In this document: piece by piece, positions 42,312-51,000 of the stretch
Layout of the letters: each line of letters begins with the position of its first letter
Numbering within the stretch: position 1 is the first letter of the stretch
Assembly: GCA_947170415.1 (NCBI GenBank)
Contig: CAMVTN010000002.1
Span: 1 to 53,087 of the forward strand
Length of the DNA: 53,087 bases
DNA from: an uncultured Lachnospiraceae bacterium
GTDB taxonomy: Bacteria > Bacillota > Clostridia > Lachnospirales > Lachnospiraceae
Direction: 5' to 3'
Made by a program: the position numbers and the translations under genes
Notes under the pieces: generated by a model
Told to the model about the DNA's origin: nothing
Database searches by the model: none
The model's input: only the letters and a program-made list of their open reading frames with translations

Positions 42312-42743
42312 ATGGAAATCAAGATTAAATATTTTACAGACAAAATCGAAAAGCTTCGCTATATTGACGGGAAATCTGACTGGATCGATCTTCGCTGCTC
42401 AGAGGATATCCATCTCTCAGCAGGTGAATTCAAGCTTATCCCGCTTGGAATGGCAATAGCTCTTCCTCAGGGATATGAAGCTCATATCGTTCCCAGAAGT
42501 TCGACTTTCAAAAACTGGGGAATCCTTCAGAGCAATTCCTGCGGTATCGTAGATGAGTCCTATTCCGGAGACAACGATCAGTGGATGATGCCTGTATATG
42601 CAACCCGGGACACTGACATCCACGTAAATGACAGGATCTGCCAGTTCCGTATCTTCGAGCATCAGCCGGCATTTTCTTTTAAAGAGGTTGAACATCTCGA
42701 CGGACCGGACAGAGGAGGGTTCGGCTCAACTGGGTTAAATTAA
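42312..42743 (+). CDS. dut: dUTP diphosphatase
   Basis: 143 residues from the ATG at 42312 (MEIKIKYFTDKIEKLRY), the usual length of trimeric dUTPase. An in-frame TTG at 42180 would add 44 residues but overlaps the promoter. Motifs: GMAIALPQGYEAHIVPRSST (motifs 1-2), GIVDESYSGDN (motif 3 with catalytic Asp), NDRICQFRIF (motif 4) and RGGFGSTG (motif 5). It hydrolyses dUTP to dUMP, keeping uracil out of DNA and supplying thymidylate synthesis. The ribosome site is weak (GAAAG), which lowers certainty about the start. Confidence 0.93.
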   Translation: MEIKIKYFTDKIEKLRYIDGKSDWIDLRCSEDIHLSAGEFKLIPLGMAIALPQGYEAHIVPRSSTFKNWGILQSNSCGIVDESYSGDNDQWMMPVYATRDTDIHVNDRICQFRIFEHQPAFSFKEVEHLDGPDRGGFGSTGLN

Positions 42744-43069
42744 CCGTTCAACTGCTTGGCTTTTCACTTGATAGCACGTCATAAAAATCCTCGACGTAGC
42801 TTACTACGCCTTCGTTTTTAACATATAGGAATTTCCAATGGAATTCCTATATGTTAAAATGCACTACGTGCATTGGATGCGACGCGCGCGGAAAGGAAGA
42901 GCCTTCGGCTCCCGCGCTTGCGCGACGAATCCGGCTTTGCCGGATTCTTTATTCAAGCACTCTCAACCGATCATCCTTCGCATTAGAACGGCCGTAAAGA
43001 CTTTTACTTTATATAGAGATACTTTGGAGCAGAGAGTTTTCTCTGCTCTTAATTTTACTTGGAGAGATT
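42744..43069. other. Hairpin-rich non-coding spacer between dut and the AraC gene
   Basis: 326 nt without a convincing gene. In order: CGTAG-CTTA-CTACG (42795-42808) before a T run; an 18-bp perfect inverted repeat TTTTAACATATAGGAATT (42816-42833 with 42842-42859); ATGCAC-TAC-GTGCAT; GAGCC-TTC-GGCTC flanked by GCGCG/CGCGC words; GAATCCGGC-TTT-GCCGGATTC; and GAGCAGAGA-GTTT-TCTCTGCTC at about 43027-43048, just before the AraC ribosome site. Base composition is unlike the neighbouring spacers (GC-rich arms). Confidence 0.7.
42816..42859. repeat. 18-bp perfect inverted repeat
   Basis: TTTTAACATATAGGAATT and its exact complement, separated by TCCAATGG. It has T-rich and A-rich outer ends, so it could terminate transcription in both directions (dut and the divergent strand). 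Confidence 0.8.
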
Positions 43070-44017
43070 ATGAAACGTACACCGAGACAGACAATTGAAT
43101 TTCGGTATTATGATATGCCGGTGGAGCATTATGTGCTGCCGAAGCTTGGTAAGGGGTGGGAGCAGCAATATGGTATTGCCGAGTCGGGCAAGCTGCATTT
43201 CCATAATTATCTGGAAATCGGTTTCTGTTACCATGGGCGCGGGAAACTGACCATTTCGGATCAGGTTTTTAGATACGGTGATCAGATGTTTACAATTATT
43301 CCCGCAAATATTCCGCATACTACGGAAAGTGATCCTGGCAACATATGTAAATGGGAATACCTGTTTATTGATTCGGATTCTTTTATCCGTAATGAGATGA
43401 AGGATTGCAAGATACCATCAGATGAGATCATACGTATCGTGAATAAGCAGGGGATTTTTCGTACTGCTGAGAAAAATGCTCACACGGCGGAACTGATCCA
43501 CCAGATAATCGAAGAGTGCAGAGCAGAGGCACCGTTTTATGAGGAAAGCTTAAAAGGGTATCTCAGAGCGCTCATCATAGATATACTTCGTATGGATCAG
43601 GCACAGGAAAAAGTTAATAATAATGTTCGGTACAATGATTTTGTCGAAAAGGCTACGGGATTTGTTAAAGATCATTACGCCGAGGACATAAAAGTAAAGG
43701 ATATTGCGGAGTACTGTGGGTTAAGTGAGAGCCACTTCAGGAGAATTTTCGAAGAGATCACAAACATGAAACCAATGGACTATGTAAATATGGTCAGGAT
43801 TGATGAAGCCTGCATGTTGTTGGTCAAGGAAAATATATCCATGCAGGATTTGGGGAAAACAGTCGGATACCAGACAGCGTCCAGTTTTAACAGAAATTTC
43901 CGGCATCTCACGGGGATGTCTCCTCTGCAATGGAGAAATAAAGAAACAAAGAATGGAAAAAACAGCCTGAAACATTATCATATTAGTGCACTTAAGGGCT
44001 GGGAGGCACAGGAATGA
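43070..44017 (+). CDS. AraC-family transcriptional regulator
   Basis: 315 residues. The N-terminal cupin has LHFHNYLEIGFCYHGRGKL, GDQMFTIIPANIPHTTES, the sugar-sensing type. The C-terminal double helix-turn-helix (about 205-305) has VKDIAEYCGLSESHFRRIFEE and MQDLGKTVGYQTASSFNRNF. Such proteins usually activate the adjacent sugar genes on binding an oligosaccharide, here the ABC/GH2/GH3 group. TTGGAGAG precedes the ATG, and a hairpin lies just upstream. It overlaps the next gene by 4 nt. Confidence 0.94.
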   Translation: MKRTPRQTIEFRYYDMPVEHYVLPKLGKGWEQQYGIAESGKLHFHNYLEIGFCYHGRGKLTISDQVFRYGDQMFTIIPANIPHTTESDPGNICKWEYLFIDSDSFIRNEMKDCKIPSDEIIRIVNKQGIFRTAEKNAHTAELIHQIIEECRAEAPFYEESLKGYLRALIIDILRMDQAQEKVNNNVRYNDFVEKATGFVKDHYAEDIKVKDIAEYCGLSESHFRRIFEEITNMKPMDYVNMVRIDEACMLLVKENISMQDLGKTVGYQTASSFNRNFRHLTGMSPLQWRNKETKNGKNSLKHYHISALKGWEAQE

Positions 44018-44520
44018 CAGATTATAGAATAGTAAAACAGGTTCATAGAAAAGTAAGAAATAGCAGTAAAGTATTAAAGACGATAATGCTCATATGTATC
44101 GTGATATTCATGTTGAGTGCGATCATCTTTTCGCGTGGATTTATGCTTCCGTGTTTTCTGATGACAGCACTGTATGTTTTTTATGATACGGTAGCATGTA
44201 AGGAATATGAATATGTACTGGATGATCGTGAATTATCCATATATATGATCCTGGGACGCCGTTATCGCCTGACCAGGCATAATCTCGATCTGGATCAGAT
44301 GATTGTACTTGCGCCTCATGACAGCAATGAGGTTTCTGCATGGAAAAAGGGCGGGATCGAGAAAATAAAGAAATTTGACTATACATCCTATGAGGACAAC
44401 ACCCCATATTACACAATGATAATTAACGAAAACAACGAAAAAATCAAACTTCTGTTGGATTTAGATGACGAAATTCTCGAAAACATTAAGAGAAAATATC
44501 CAAACAAAGTCTTTAGATAA
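44014..44520 (+). CDS. Small two-helix membrane protein coupled to the AraC gene
   Basis: 168 residues. Two adjacent membrane helices (about 22-40 and 43-60) and a soluble C-terminal domain with the pattern YEYVLDDRELSIYMILGRRYRL and a later TMIINENNEKIKLLLDLDD. This beta-rich pattern is reminiscent of DUF6106-type membrane proteins of Lachnospiraceae (uncertain). It starts in ATGA overlap with the araC-type gene and so is translated with it. A link to sugar sensing is suggested only by position. Confidence 0.7.
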   Translation: MTDYRIVKQVHRKVRNSSKVLKTIMLICIVIFMLSAIIFSRGFMLPCFLMTALYVFYDTVACKEYEYVLDDRELSIYMILGRRYRLTRHNLDLDQMIVLAPHDSNEVSAWKKGGIEKIKKFDYTSYEDNTPYYTMIINENNEKIKLLLDLDDEILENIKRKYPNKVFR

Positions 44521-44684
44521 GCGGTTTGCGGGACAAATTAAACATAAAAAGTCGAATTTGCACATTTTTAGGTTATAAATGCAAACAAACCATGTGATAC
44601 TTCGAGTACAATATGTCCTGTTGAAAGGGAAACGGAATGAGCCGTTAACCAACAATACGACGTGTAGTACGGAGGAAAAGTATT

Positions 44685-46061
44685 ATGAAGAGAAAAGTAG
44701 TTTCAGTACTTCTTGCAGGTGCAATGGTTGCATCTCTCACAGCTTGCGGTGGATCAGGTTCATCTGCAACAGCTACAACAGCAGCAACTGGCAATGACGC
44801 AGCAGCAACAACAGCAGACGGTGCAGCATCACAGGCAGCTGTAGCAGACGTTGCTTCTGAGGATGAGCACACACTTTCAGTTTATGCATGGGATAAGAAC
44901 TTCAACATTCCGGCTCTGCAGGCAGCAGAAGCTGATTATAAGAAGAATGTTGATCCTGATTTCAAGCTGAATATCATTGAGCAGTCACAGTCTTCTGATG
45001 TTGAGACAGCTATCACAACAGCAGCAAGCGCAGGTGATTTCAGCACACTTCCTGATATCGTTCTGTTCCAGGATCACTGGATCCAGAATTTCGTTACAAA
45101 CTATCCGGATGCATGGAAGGATCTTTCCGCAGCAGACATCGACTGGAGCGATTTCGGAGCTGAGAAGCTTTCATACTCAACTATCAACGATGTTCACTAC
45201 GGTGTTCCGGTAGATAACGGTACAGTAATCTTCGCTTACAGAACAGACCTTCTTGAGCAGGCCGGCTACTCCATCAAGGACGTAACAGGTGTTACATGGG
45301 ATAAGTGGATCGAGATCGGTTCTGATGTATATGAGAAGACAGGTAAGTATCTCCTTTCCATGGATGGTGATGGAAACGATCTTCCTTACATGATGCTTCA
45401 GGCAGAGGGCAAGTCACAGTTTGATGAAAATGGTGATCCTCAGCTCACAAGCGAAGATGTAAAGGCAGTTGTAGATGTTATCACACGTGCACAGCAGGCT
45501 AATGCTCTTTACCTTGCAAATGACTGGTCCGATTACACAGATCAGACTATCGTAGGTGACATGGTTGCAGGTGTTATGAACGGTAACTGGATCATCCCGA
45601 CAATCGAGCAGGTTACTGAGAACAGCGGTAAGTGGGAGATCACAACACTTCCTACACTTAAGGGCGGCGAAGGCTATGCTTCAAATGGTGGTTCTTCTCT
45701 TTACGTAACAGCTAACTGCAAGAACGTTGACCTTGCAAATGACTTCCTTGCAAAGACATTCGGCGCAGGTTCTATAGAGACATATGATGAGGCTCTTACA
45801 AAGGGCGGTGTTATCACATGTTCTACAAAGGCAGGTTCTTCTGAGGTTTACAACCAGGGTGTTGAGTACTTTAACAATCAGCCTATCTACTCCACAATCG
45901 TTGAGTATGGTACACACGTTCCTGTTGTAAAGCAGTCTGACTTCCACTACACAGCACGTGAGCAGGTTGCAGCAGCTATCCAGAATATCCTTGGCGGTGC
46001 AGACATCGATTCTTCACTTAAGGATGCACAGGATCAGCTTCTCTTCGCAATGGGCAAGTAA
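44685..46061 (+). CDS. Extracellular sugar-binding lipoprotein (CUT1 family)
   Basis: 458 residues. Lipobox LTAC with Cys21, then a low-complexity Ala/Thr/Gly linker (about 22-55) and a family-1 binding fold (LSVYAWDKNFNIPALQAAE, GVPVDNGTVIFAYRTDLLEQ, GDMVAGVMNGNWIIPTIEQV). It delivers an oligosaccharide to the two following permeases. Codon use is strongly biased, and CGGAGGA precedes the start, both signs of high expression. A hairpin terminator separates it from the permeases. Substrate: probably a beta-galactoside or other beta-linked oligosaccharide, from the GH2 and GH3 genes. Confidence 0.94.
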   Translation: MKRKVVSVLLAGAMVASLTACGGSGSSATATTAATGNDAAATTADGAASQAAVADVASEDEHTLSVYAWDKNFNIPALQAAEADYKKNVDPDFKLNIIEQSQSSDVETAITTAASAGDFSTLPDIVLFQDHWIQNFVTNYPDAWKDLSAADIDWSDFGAEKLSYSTINDVHYGVPVDNGTVIFAYRTDLLEQAGYSIKDVTGVTWDKWIEIGSDVYEKTGKYLLSMDGDGNDLPYMMLQAEGKSQFDENGDPQLTSEDVKAVVDVITRAQQANALYLANDWSDYTDQTIVGDMVAGVMNGNWIIPTIEQVTENSGKWEITTLPTLKGGEGYASNGGSSLYVTANCKNVDLANDFLAKTFGAGSIETYDEALTKGGVITCSTKAGSSEVYNQGVEYFNNQPIYSTIVEYGTHVPVVKQSDFHYTAREQVAAAIQNILGGADIDSSLKDAQDQLLFAMGK

Positions 46062-46100
46062 TTAATACGGATCGCGTGTCGGTCTGACACGTATCTGATC

Positions 46101-46140
46101 GGGAGGAACCGGTCGTAATAACATCGGTTTCTCCCTTTTT
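46101..46140 (+). terminator. Intra-operon terminator/attenuator after the binding-protein gene
   Basis: GGGAGGAACCG (46101-46111) pairs with CGGTTTCTCCC (46125-46135) with a G-T pair, then TTTTT. A second hairpin CGTGTC/GACACG lies at 46075-46091. Partial termination here would make more binding protein than permease. Confidence 0.8.
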
Positions 46141-46212
46141 ATTTCAATATTATCAAGTTGAATTTGCAATAAATTCCCAAATAAAAACACCTCGAAAAAG
46201 GGGGAGAAGAAA

Positions 46213-47112
46213 TTGGATACGAAGAAAAAAGGCTTTGGCCTCCTTGCTAAACAGCGCGCAGCAGGCTGGGCTTTCCTTACACCCGCAACGCTTTTAATCT
46301 TTATCATGAGTTTTTACCCTATGGTACAGGCCTTTATCATGTCATTAAAGACAGGCTCCAGTGCCAACATGCAATGGGGAAATCCTATTACATATAATTA
46401 TGCTCGAATGTTCCAGGATAAGCTGTTTCAGCGTTCCATCGGAAACACTTTCCTGTATCTTATAATTGAAGTTCCGATCATGCTGATCTTTGCTGTACTT
46501 CTTGCACAGCTCCTTAATGAGAAGCATCTGAGATTTAAGGGAATCTTCCGTACATGCGTATTCCTTCCCTGTGCAACATCTCTGGTTTCTTACGCATTGA
46601 TCTTTAAGTCTCTTTTTGCAACACAGGGTCTTATCAATACTGTGCTGGTTCATCTTGGAATTTTTTCTGAAAACTACAATTTCCTTGGCACACCGGCAAG
46701 TGCAAAGGCTGTTATCATCATCGCTCTTATCTGGAGATGGACAGGATACAACATGGTATTCTACCTTGCGGGTCTTCAGAATATCGAGTATTCAGTATAT
46801 GAGGCAGCTAAGATCGATGGTGCTACAGGATGGAAGACTTTCTGGTATGTTACAGTACCGCTTCTTAAGCCGGTTATCGTTATGACATTCATTATGTCCA
46901 TTAATGGTACACTTCAGCTTTTTGATGAGTCTGTAAACCTGACAAAGGGTGGTCCGGCAAATACGACTATCACAATGTCACATTATATTTACAACAACTC
47001 CTTTGACGGAGTTGCAAACTTCGGATATGCCTGCGCAATGTCCTTCGTAGTATTCATAATGGTTGCTATCCTTGCTGCTATTAATATGAAAGTAGGTGAT
47101 ACACGTGACTGA
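46213..47112 (+). CDS. ABC sugar permease (MalF/UgpA-like)
   Basis: 299 residues with a TTG start at 46213 behind GGGGGAG. Six helices and the EAA loop SVYEAAKIDGATGWKTFWYV. The start LLAKQRAAGWAFLTPATLLIF is typical of the first permease in CUT1 importers. It works with the following permease and the binding protein at 44685. The ATPase is not encoded locally. Confidence 0.94.
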   Translation: MDTKKKGFGLLAKQRAAGWAFLTPATLLIFIMSFYPMVQAFIMSLKTGSSANMQWGNPITYNYARMFQDKLFQRSIGNTFLYLIIEVPIMLIFAVLLAQLLNEKHLRFKGIFRTCVFLPCATSLVSYALIFKSLFATQGLINTVLVHLGIFSENYNFLGTPASAKAVIIIALIWRWTGYNMVFYLAGLQNIEYSVYEAAKIDGATGWKTFWYVTVPLLKPVIVMTFIMSINGTLQLFDESVNLTKGGPANTTITMSHYIYNNSFDGVANFGYACAMSFVVFIMVAILAAINMKVGDTRD

Positions 47113-47119
47113 GGTTAAG

Positions 47120-47944
47120 ATGAAAAAGAATAAGTCGGCTATACAGAGACGACTGATACCAAGTTATATATTTCTGACTTTCTGGTCACTGATCTCTGTA
47201 TTCCCGCTTTACTGGATGATAACAGCTGCTACCAATACAACTGTAGAGGTTGCCAGAGGTAAGATCTGGTTCGGAACAAACGCTGCAGAAAACTTTAATA
47301 AGCTCATAAGTCAGAATGATCTGTGGGGATCAATGGCAAACTCTTTCAAGTATTCGATAGTACAGACTCTTCTTTGTCTGTTTGTCTGCTCACTTGCAGG
47401 TTTTGGATTTGAGCTTTACCACGATAAGATCAAGGACAGACTCTTTGCACTGCTCCTGCTTGCAATGATGGTTCCTCAGGTAGCTACCATGATCCCTCTT
47501 TTCAAGATGGCATCCGGTATGAAGCTCCTGAATAGTGTATGGGGATTCATTCTTCCCTCCATTTCTACACCGTTTATGATCATGATGTTCCGTCAGAATT
47601 CACGTAATTTCCCGGTAGATATCATGGAAGCGGCCAGAATGGATGGTCTTAGCGAAGTTGCTATATTCTTCCGTATGTATCTGCCTGTTATGAAATCAAC
47701 ATATGCAGCTGCAGCAGTTATCACATTTATGAATGCATGGAACTCATATCTGTGGCCGAAGGTTGTAATGCTGGATAACAGCGCGCAGACAATGCCTATG
47801 CTTATCGCAAACCTTGCAGCAGGATATACCATTGACTATGGTGTGTTGATGATGGGCGTTCTTTTCTGCTCAATACCGACAATGGTCATCTTCTTTATCC
47901 TTCAGAAGCAGTTTGCAGAAGGTATTACCGGTGCGGTTAAGTAA
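47120..47944 (+). CDS. ABC sugar permease (MalG-like)
   Basis: 274 residues from the ATG at 47120, with GAGG 5 nt upstream. Alternative GTG starts at 47096 and 47105 would overlap the previous gene by 17 or 8 nt; the 47105 GTG also has AGGTGA ahead, so the start is not certain. Six helices, EAA loop DIMEAARMDGLSEVAIFFRM, and the end FAEGITGAVK, the standard MalG-type C-terminus. Confidence 0.93.
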   Translation: MKKNKSAIQRRLIPSYIFLTFWSLISVFPLYWMITAATNTTVEVARGKIWFGTNAAENFNKLISQNDLWGSMANSFKYSIVQTLLCLFVCSLAGFGFELYHDKIKDRLFALLLLAMMVPQVATMIPLFKMASGMKLLNSVWGFILPSISTPFMIMMFRQNSRNFPVDIMEAARMDGLSEVAIFFRMYLPVMKSTYAAAAVITFMNAWNSYLWPKVVMLDNSAQTMPMLIANLAAGYTIDYGVLMMGVLFCSIPTMVIFFILQKQFAEGITGAVK

Positions 47945-47985
47945 GACGTACGTTAGATTCAAGTAAATCAGTTGTTATTTATGAG

Positions 47986-48035
47986 AGGAGAAAAAGGGCT
48001 GGGGACATTCTCTCCAGCCCTTTTAATACGAAAAA
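47986..48035 (+). promoter_or_regulatory. GH2 leader: Shine-Dalgarno separated from the start by a hairpin
   Basis: AGGAG (47986-47990) is followed by a hairpin AAAAGGGCTGG (47992-48002) / CCAGCCCTTTT (48014-48024), then 11 nt to the ATG at 48036. No other ribosome site lies closer. Folding the hairpin would shorten the gap from 45 nt to about 12. The same hairpin, with its four T, could act as a weak terminator. A 23-codon open frame from ATG 47981 overlaps the GH2 start. Confidence 0.55.
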
Positions 48036-51000
48036 ATGGCTACAAAGTTTGATTTTAAGATCGTCGCAGATCCGACAGTATTCAAAGTAAATTGTCTGCC
48101 GGCACACTCCGATCATGTCTGCTACAGAAATGAGTCAGAAGCAGAGCAGGAGAGAACAGCCAATCGCAGATCTCTGAACGGCCTTTGGAAGTTTTCATAT
48201 GCTGTTAATCCGGCCTCTGTGATCGAGGGTTTTGAAAGTCTTGATTATGACTGTACCGGTTGGGACAGCATCCGTGTTCCTTCCAATATGCAGATGGAAG
48301 GATACGACAAGCCGGCATACGTAAATACACAGTATCCGTGGGACGGCAGAGAAGATATCAAGCCGGGAGAGATTCCCACAGAATATAATCCGGTAGGAAG
48401 CTATATCACATATTTCAATATTCCGAAAGAATGGAAAGACCAGCCGGTATGCATTTCTTTTCAGGGTGTTGAATCAGGCTTTGCCCTGTATCTGAACGGA
48501 CAGTATGTGGGATATAGCGAGGATTCCTTTACAGCATCAGATTTTGATCTGACTCCTTTTATTCAGAAAGGTATTAATAAGCTGGCAGTACGAGTATATA
48601 AGTGGACAGCATCCAGTTGGCTTGAGGATCAGGATTTTTATCGTTTTTCCGGAATTTACAGAGATGTATATCTTTATACGGTTCCTTCTGTTCATCTTTT
48701 TGATCTGAAGATCCGTGCATTGCTGGATGATGCGTATAAAGACGGTACACTGGAAATAACTCCTTCATATACAATTGATGGCTGTACACAGGGACTTAAG
48801 AAGTCCGGCGGACGCGGAGTTTACGGTACTACAGAGTATATCCTGTCAAGAGAAGGGGAAGAGGTTCTTTCCGGTGAGGTTCCCACAAAGGCAGATACAG
48901 TTATCCGTGAAAAGGTTGGATCACCGGATCTCTGGAGCGCAGAAAAGCCTGCACTTTATGATCTGACTCTTTATCTTAAGGATGAAAAGGGTGAGATAAT
49001 CGAGGTTATCCATGAGAAAGTAGGATTCCGTCGTTTTGAAATGAAAAACGGTATCATGTGCATTAACGGAAAGAGAATTGTTTTCCGCGGTGTAAATCGT
49101 CATGAGTTTTCCTGTGATACAGGACGGACACCGAATCCTGATGAGGTACTGTCAGATATCCTCACAATGAAGCGCAATAATATCAATGCACTTCGTACAT
49201 CACATTATCCGAATGCATCCATGATCTATCGACTTTGCGATGAGTACGGTATCTATATGATCGCTGAGAACAATATGGAAAGTCATGGATATTGGGATAA
49301 GCTTTGGAGAGAAGATCTTCCGTACAGCGAGGCTCTTCCGGGTAATCGTAAGGAATTTCTGCCGATGCTCCTTGATCGCGTAAATTCCACATACGAAATT
49401 GATAAAAATCATCCGTCTATCCTTATCTGGTCTGATGGAAATGAGTCCTATACAGGTCAGGATATACAGGATATGACAGATTATTTCCACATGAAGGATC
49501 CTGACAGACTGGTGCATTACGAGGGTGGAGACCATGATCCGGATGATCATTTCCCGGATAGCACCGATATGTATTCTCAGATGTATTCGACCGTGGACAG
49601 GATCGAGAAATTCCTCGCTGCGCCGGAGCATCAGGATAAGCCGTTGATCCTCTGCGAGTATACTCACTCAATGGGCAATTCAAACGGAAATATGTACAAG
49701 TACATTGAACTGTCCGACCGTGAGCCTCGTTATCAGGGCGGATTTATATGGGATTTTGTAGACCAGTCTGTTCGCAGAAAGAATCGCTATGGTGAGGAAT
49801 TCCAGGCATACGGCGGAGACTGCGGAGAACGTCCGACTGACTATGAATTTTCCGGAAACGGTATCCTCGACGGAACACGTAAGCCCTATGCAAAGATGCA
49901 GGAAGTTAAGGCATGCTATCAGCCTCTTGATGTAAAGGTAGACGGAACAAAGGTTACTATCGTAAACCGTAATCTTTTCACAGATACAAGTGAGTATGAT
50001 TGTGTAGTTACTGTTGAGCGCGAGGGTGTACTTATTAGCGAAGAGCAGATAATGACAAAGGTTCCGCCTCTTTCTGAGGGTTCATACAATCTGCCGATAC
50101 TTAAGGAAAAACAGGCAGGAGAGTATGCAGTAACAGTTTCCTTCAGACTTCATGAGGATACTGACTGGGCTGAGGCAGGTTATGAGATCGCTTTTGGTCA
50201 GGGTGTTTATACTGTTGCTGATAAAAAGAAGAAAGCTGATGCTGACGAAGCATCAGATTACAGCGAATCACTTCTCGTTGTAAAGAAGCCGGGTAAGTTT
50301 AAGGTTAATAACTGCGTGCACAATGTTGGCGTGCAGGGTGACGATTTTGACATCCTTCTGTCAAAGCTCAAGGGTGGTATTGTTTCCTACCGTTATGGCG
50401 GAAAAGAGCTGATCGATGCTATCCCGAGACCGAATTTCTGGAGAGCTCCTATCAGCAATGACTATGGTAATAAGATGCCGGCTCGTTACGGTGTCTGGAA
50501 GCTTGCGAGCCTGTATCAGGACTTCACGGATCCTTTTGCAGCTCCTTACACATTATCCGATGAGGATAAGAAGTATCCGATCGTAAAGGAGACAAAGGAA
50601 TTTGTCGATGTCACATGGAAGAAGTATCTGCCGACAGTTCCTATGAGCGCATGCTTTGTAACCTATCGTATATTCGCTGATGGTACCGTTCGTGTGATCA
50701 TGGACTATGATCCGGTTGAGGGACTTCCTCCGATGCCTGAGTTTGGATTTATGTTTAAGATCGATGCAGACTATGATCACCTCACATTCTACGGAATGGG
50801 ACCGGATGAGAATTACTGCGACAGAAATCATGGCGCGCGTCTCGGAGTTTATGAGGTAGATGTAAAGGATAACGTAGAGAAGTACCTCGTTCCGCAGGAA
50901 ACCGGTAACAGGACCGGCGTGCGCTGGGCAAGGGTTACAGACTACAGAGGCCGCGGAATCGAGTTCAGAGGTGCTGAATTTACAGAGAGCGGAGATCCTA

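Noticed and set aside
42780-43060. CRISPR array or tRNA cluster suggested by repeated hairpins
   Set aside because: The hairpin arms differ from each other, there are no equal-length spacers, and no tRNA cloverleaf or CCA end can be drawn.
42838-43098. 86-codon plus-strand frame across the hairpin region
   Set aside because: It consists of hairpin arms, overlaps the AraC start in another frame and has no ribosome site.
44558-44612. Promoter TTGCAC with a -10 for the binding-protein gene at 44685
   Set aside because: No -10 lies at the right distance from TTGCAC, and TACAAT at 44607-44612 has no -35. An activator-dependent promoter is possible but cannot be placed.
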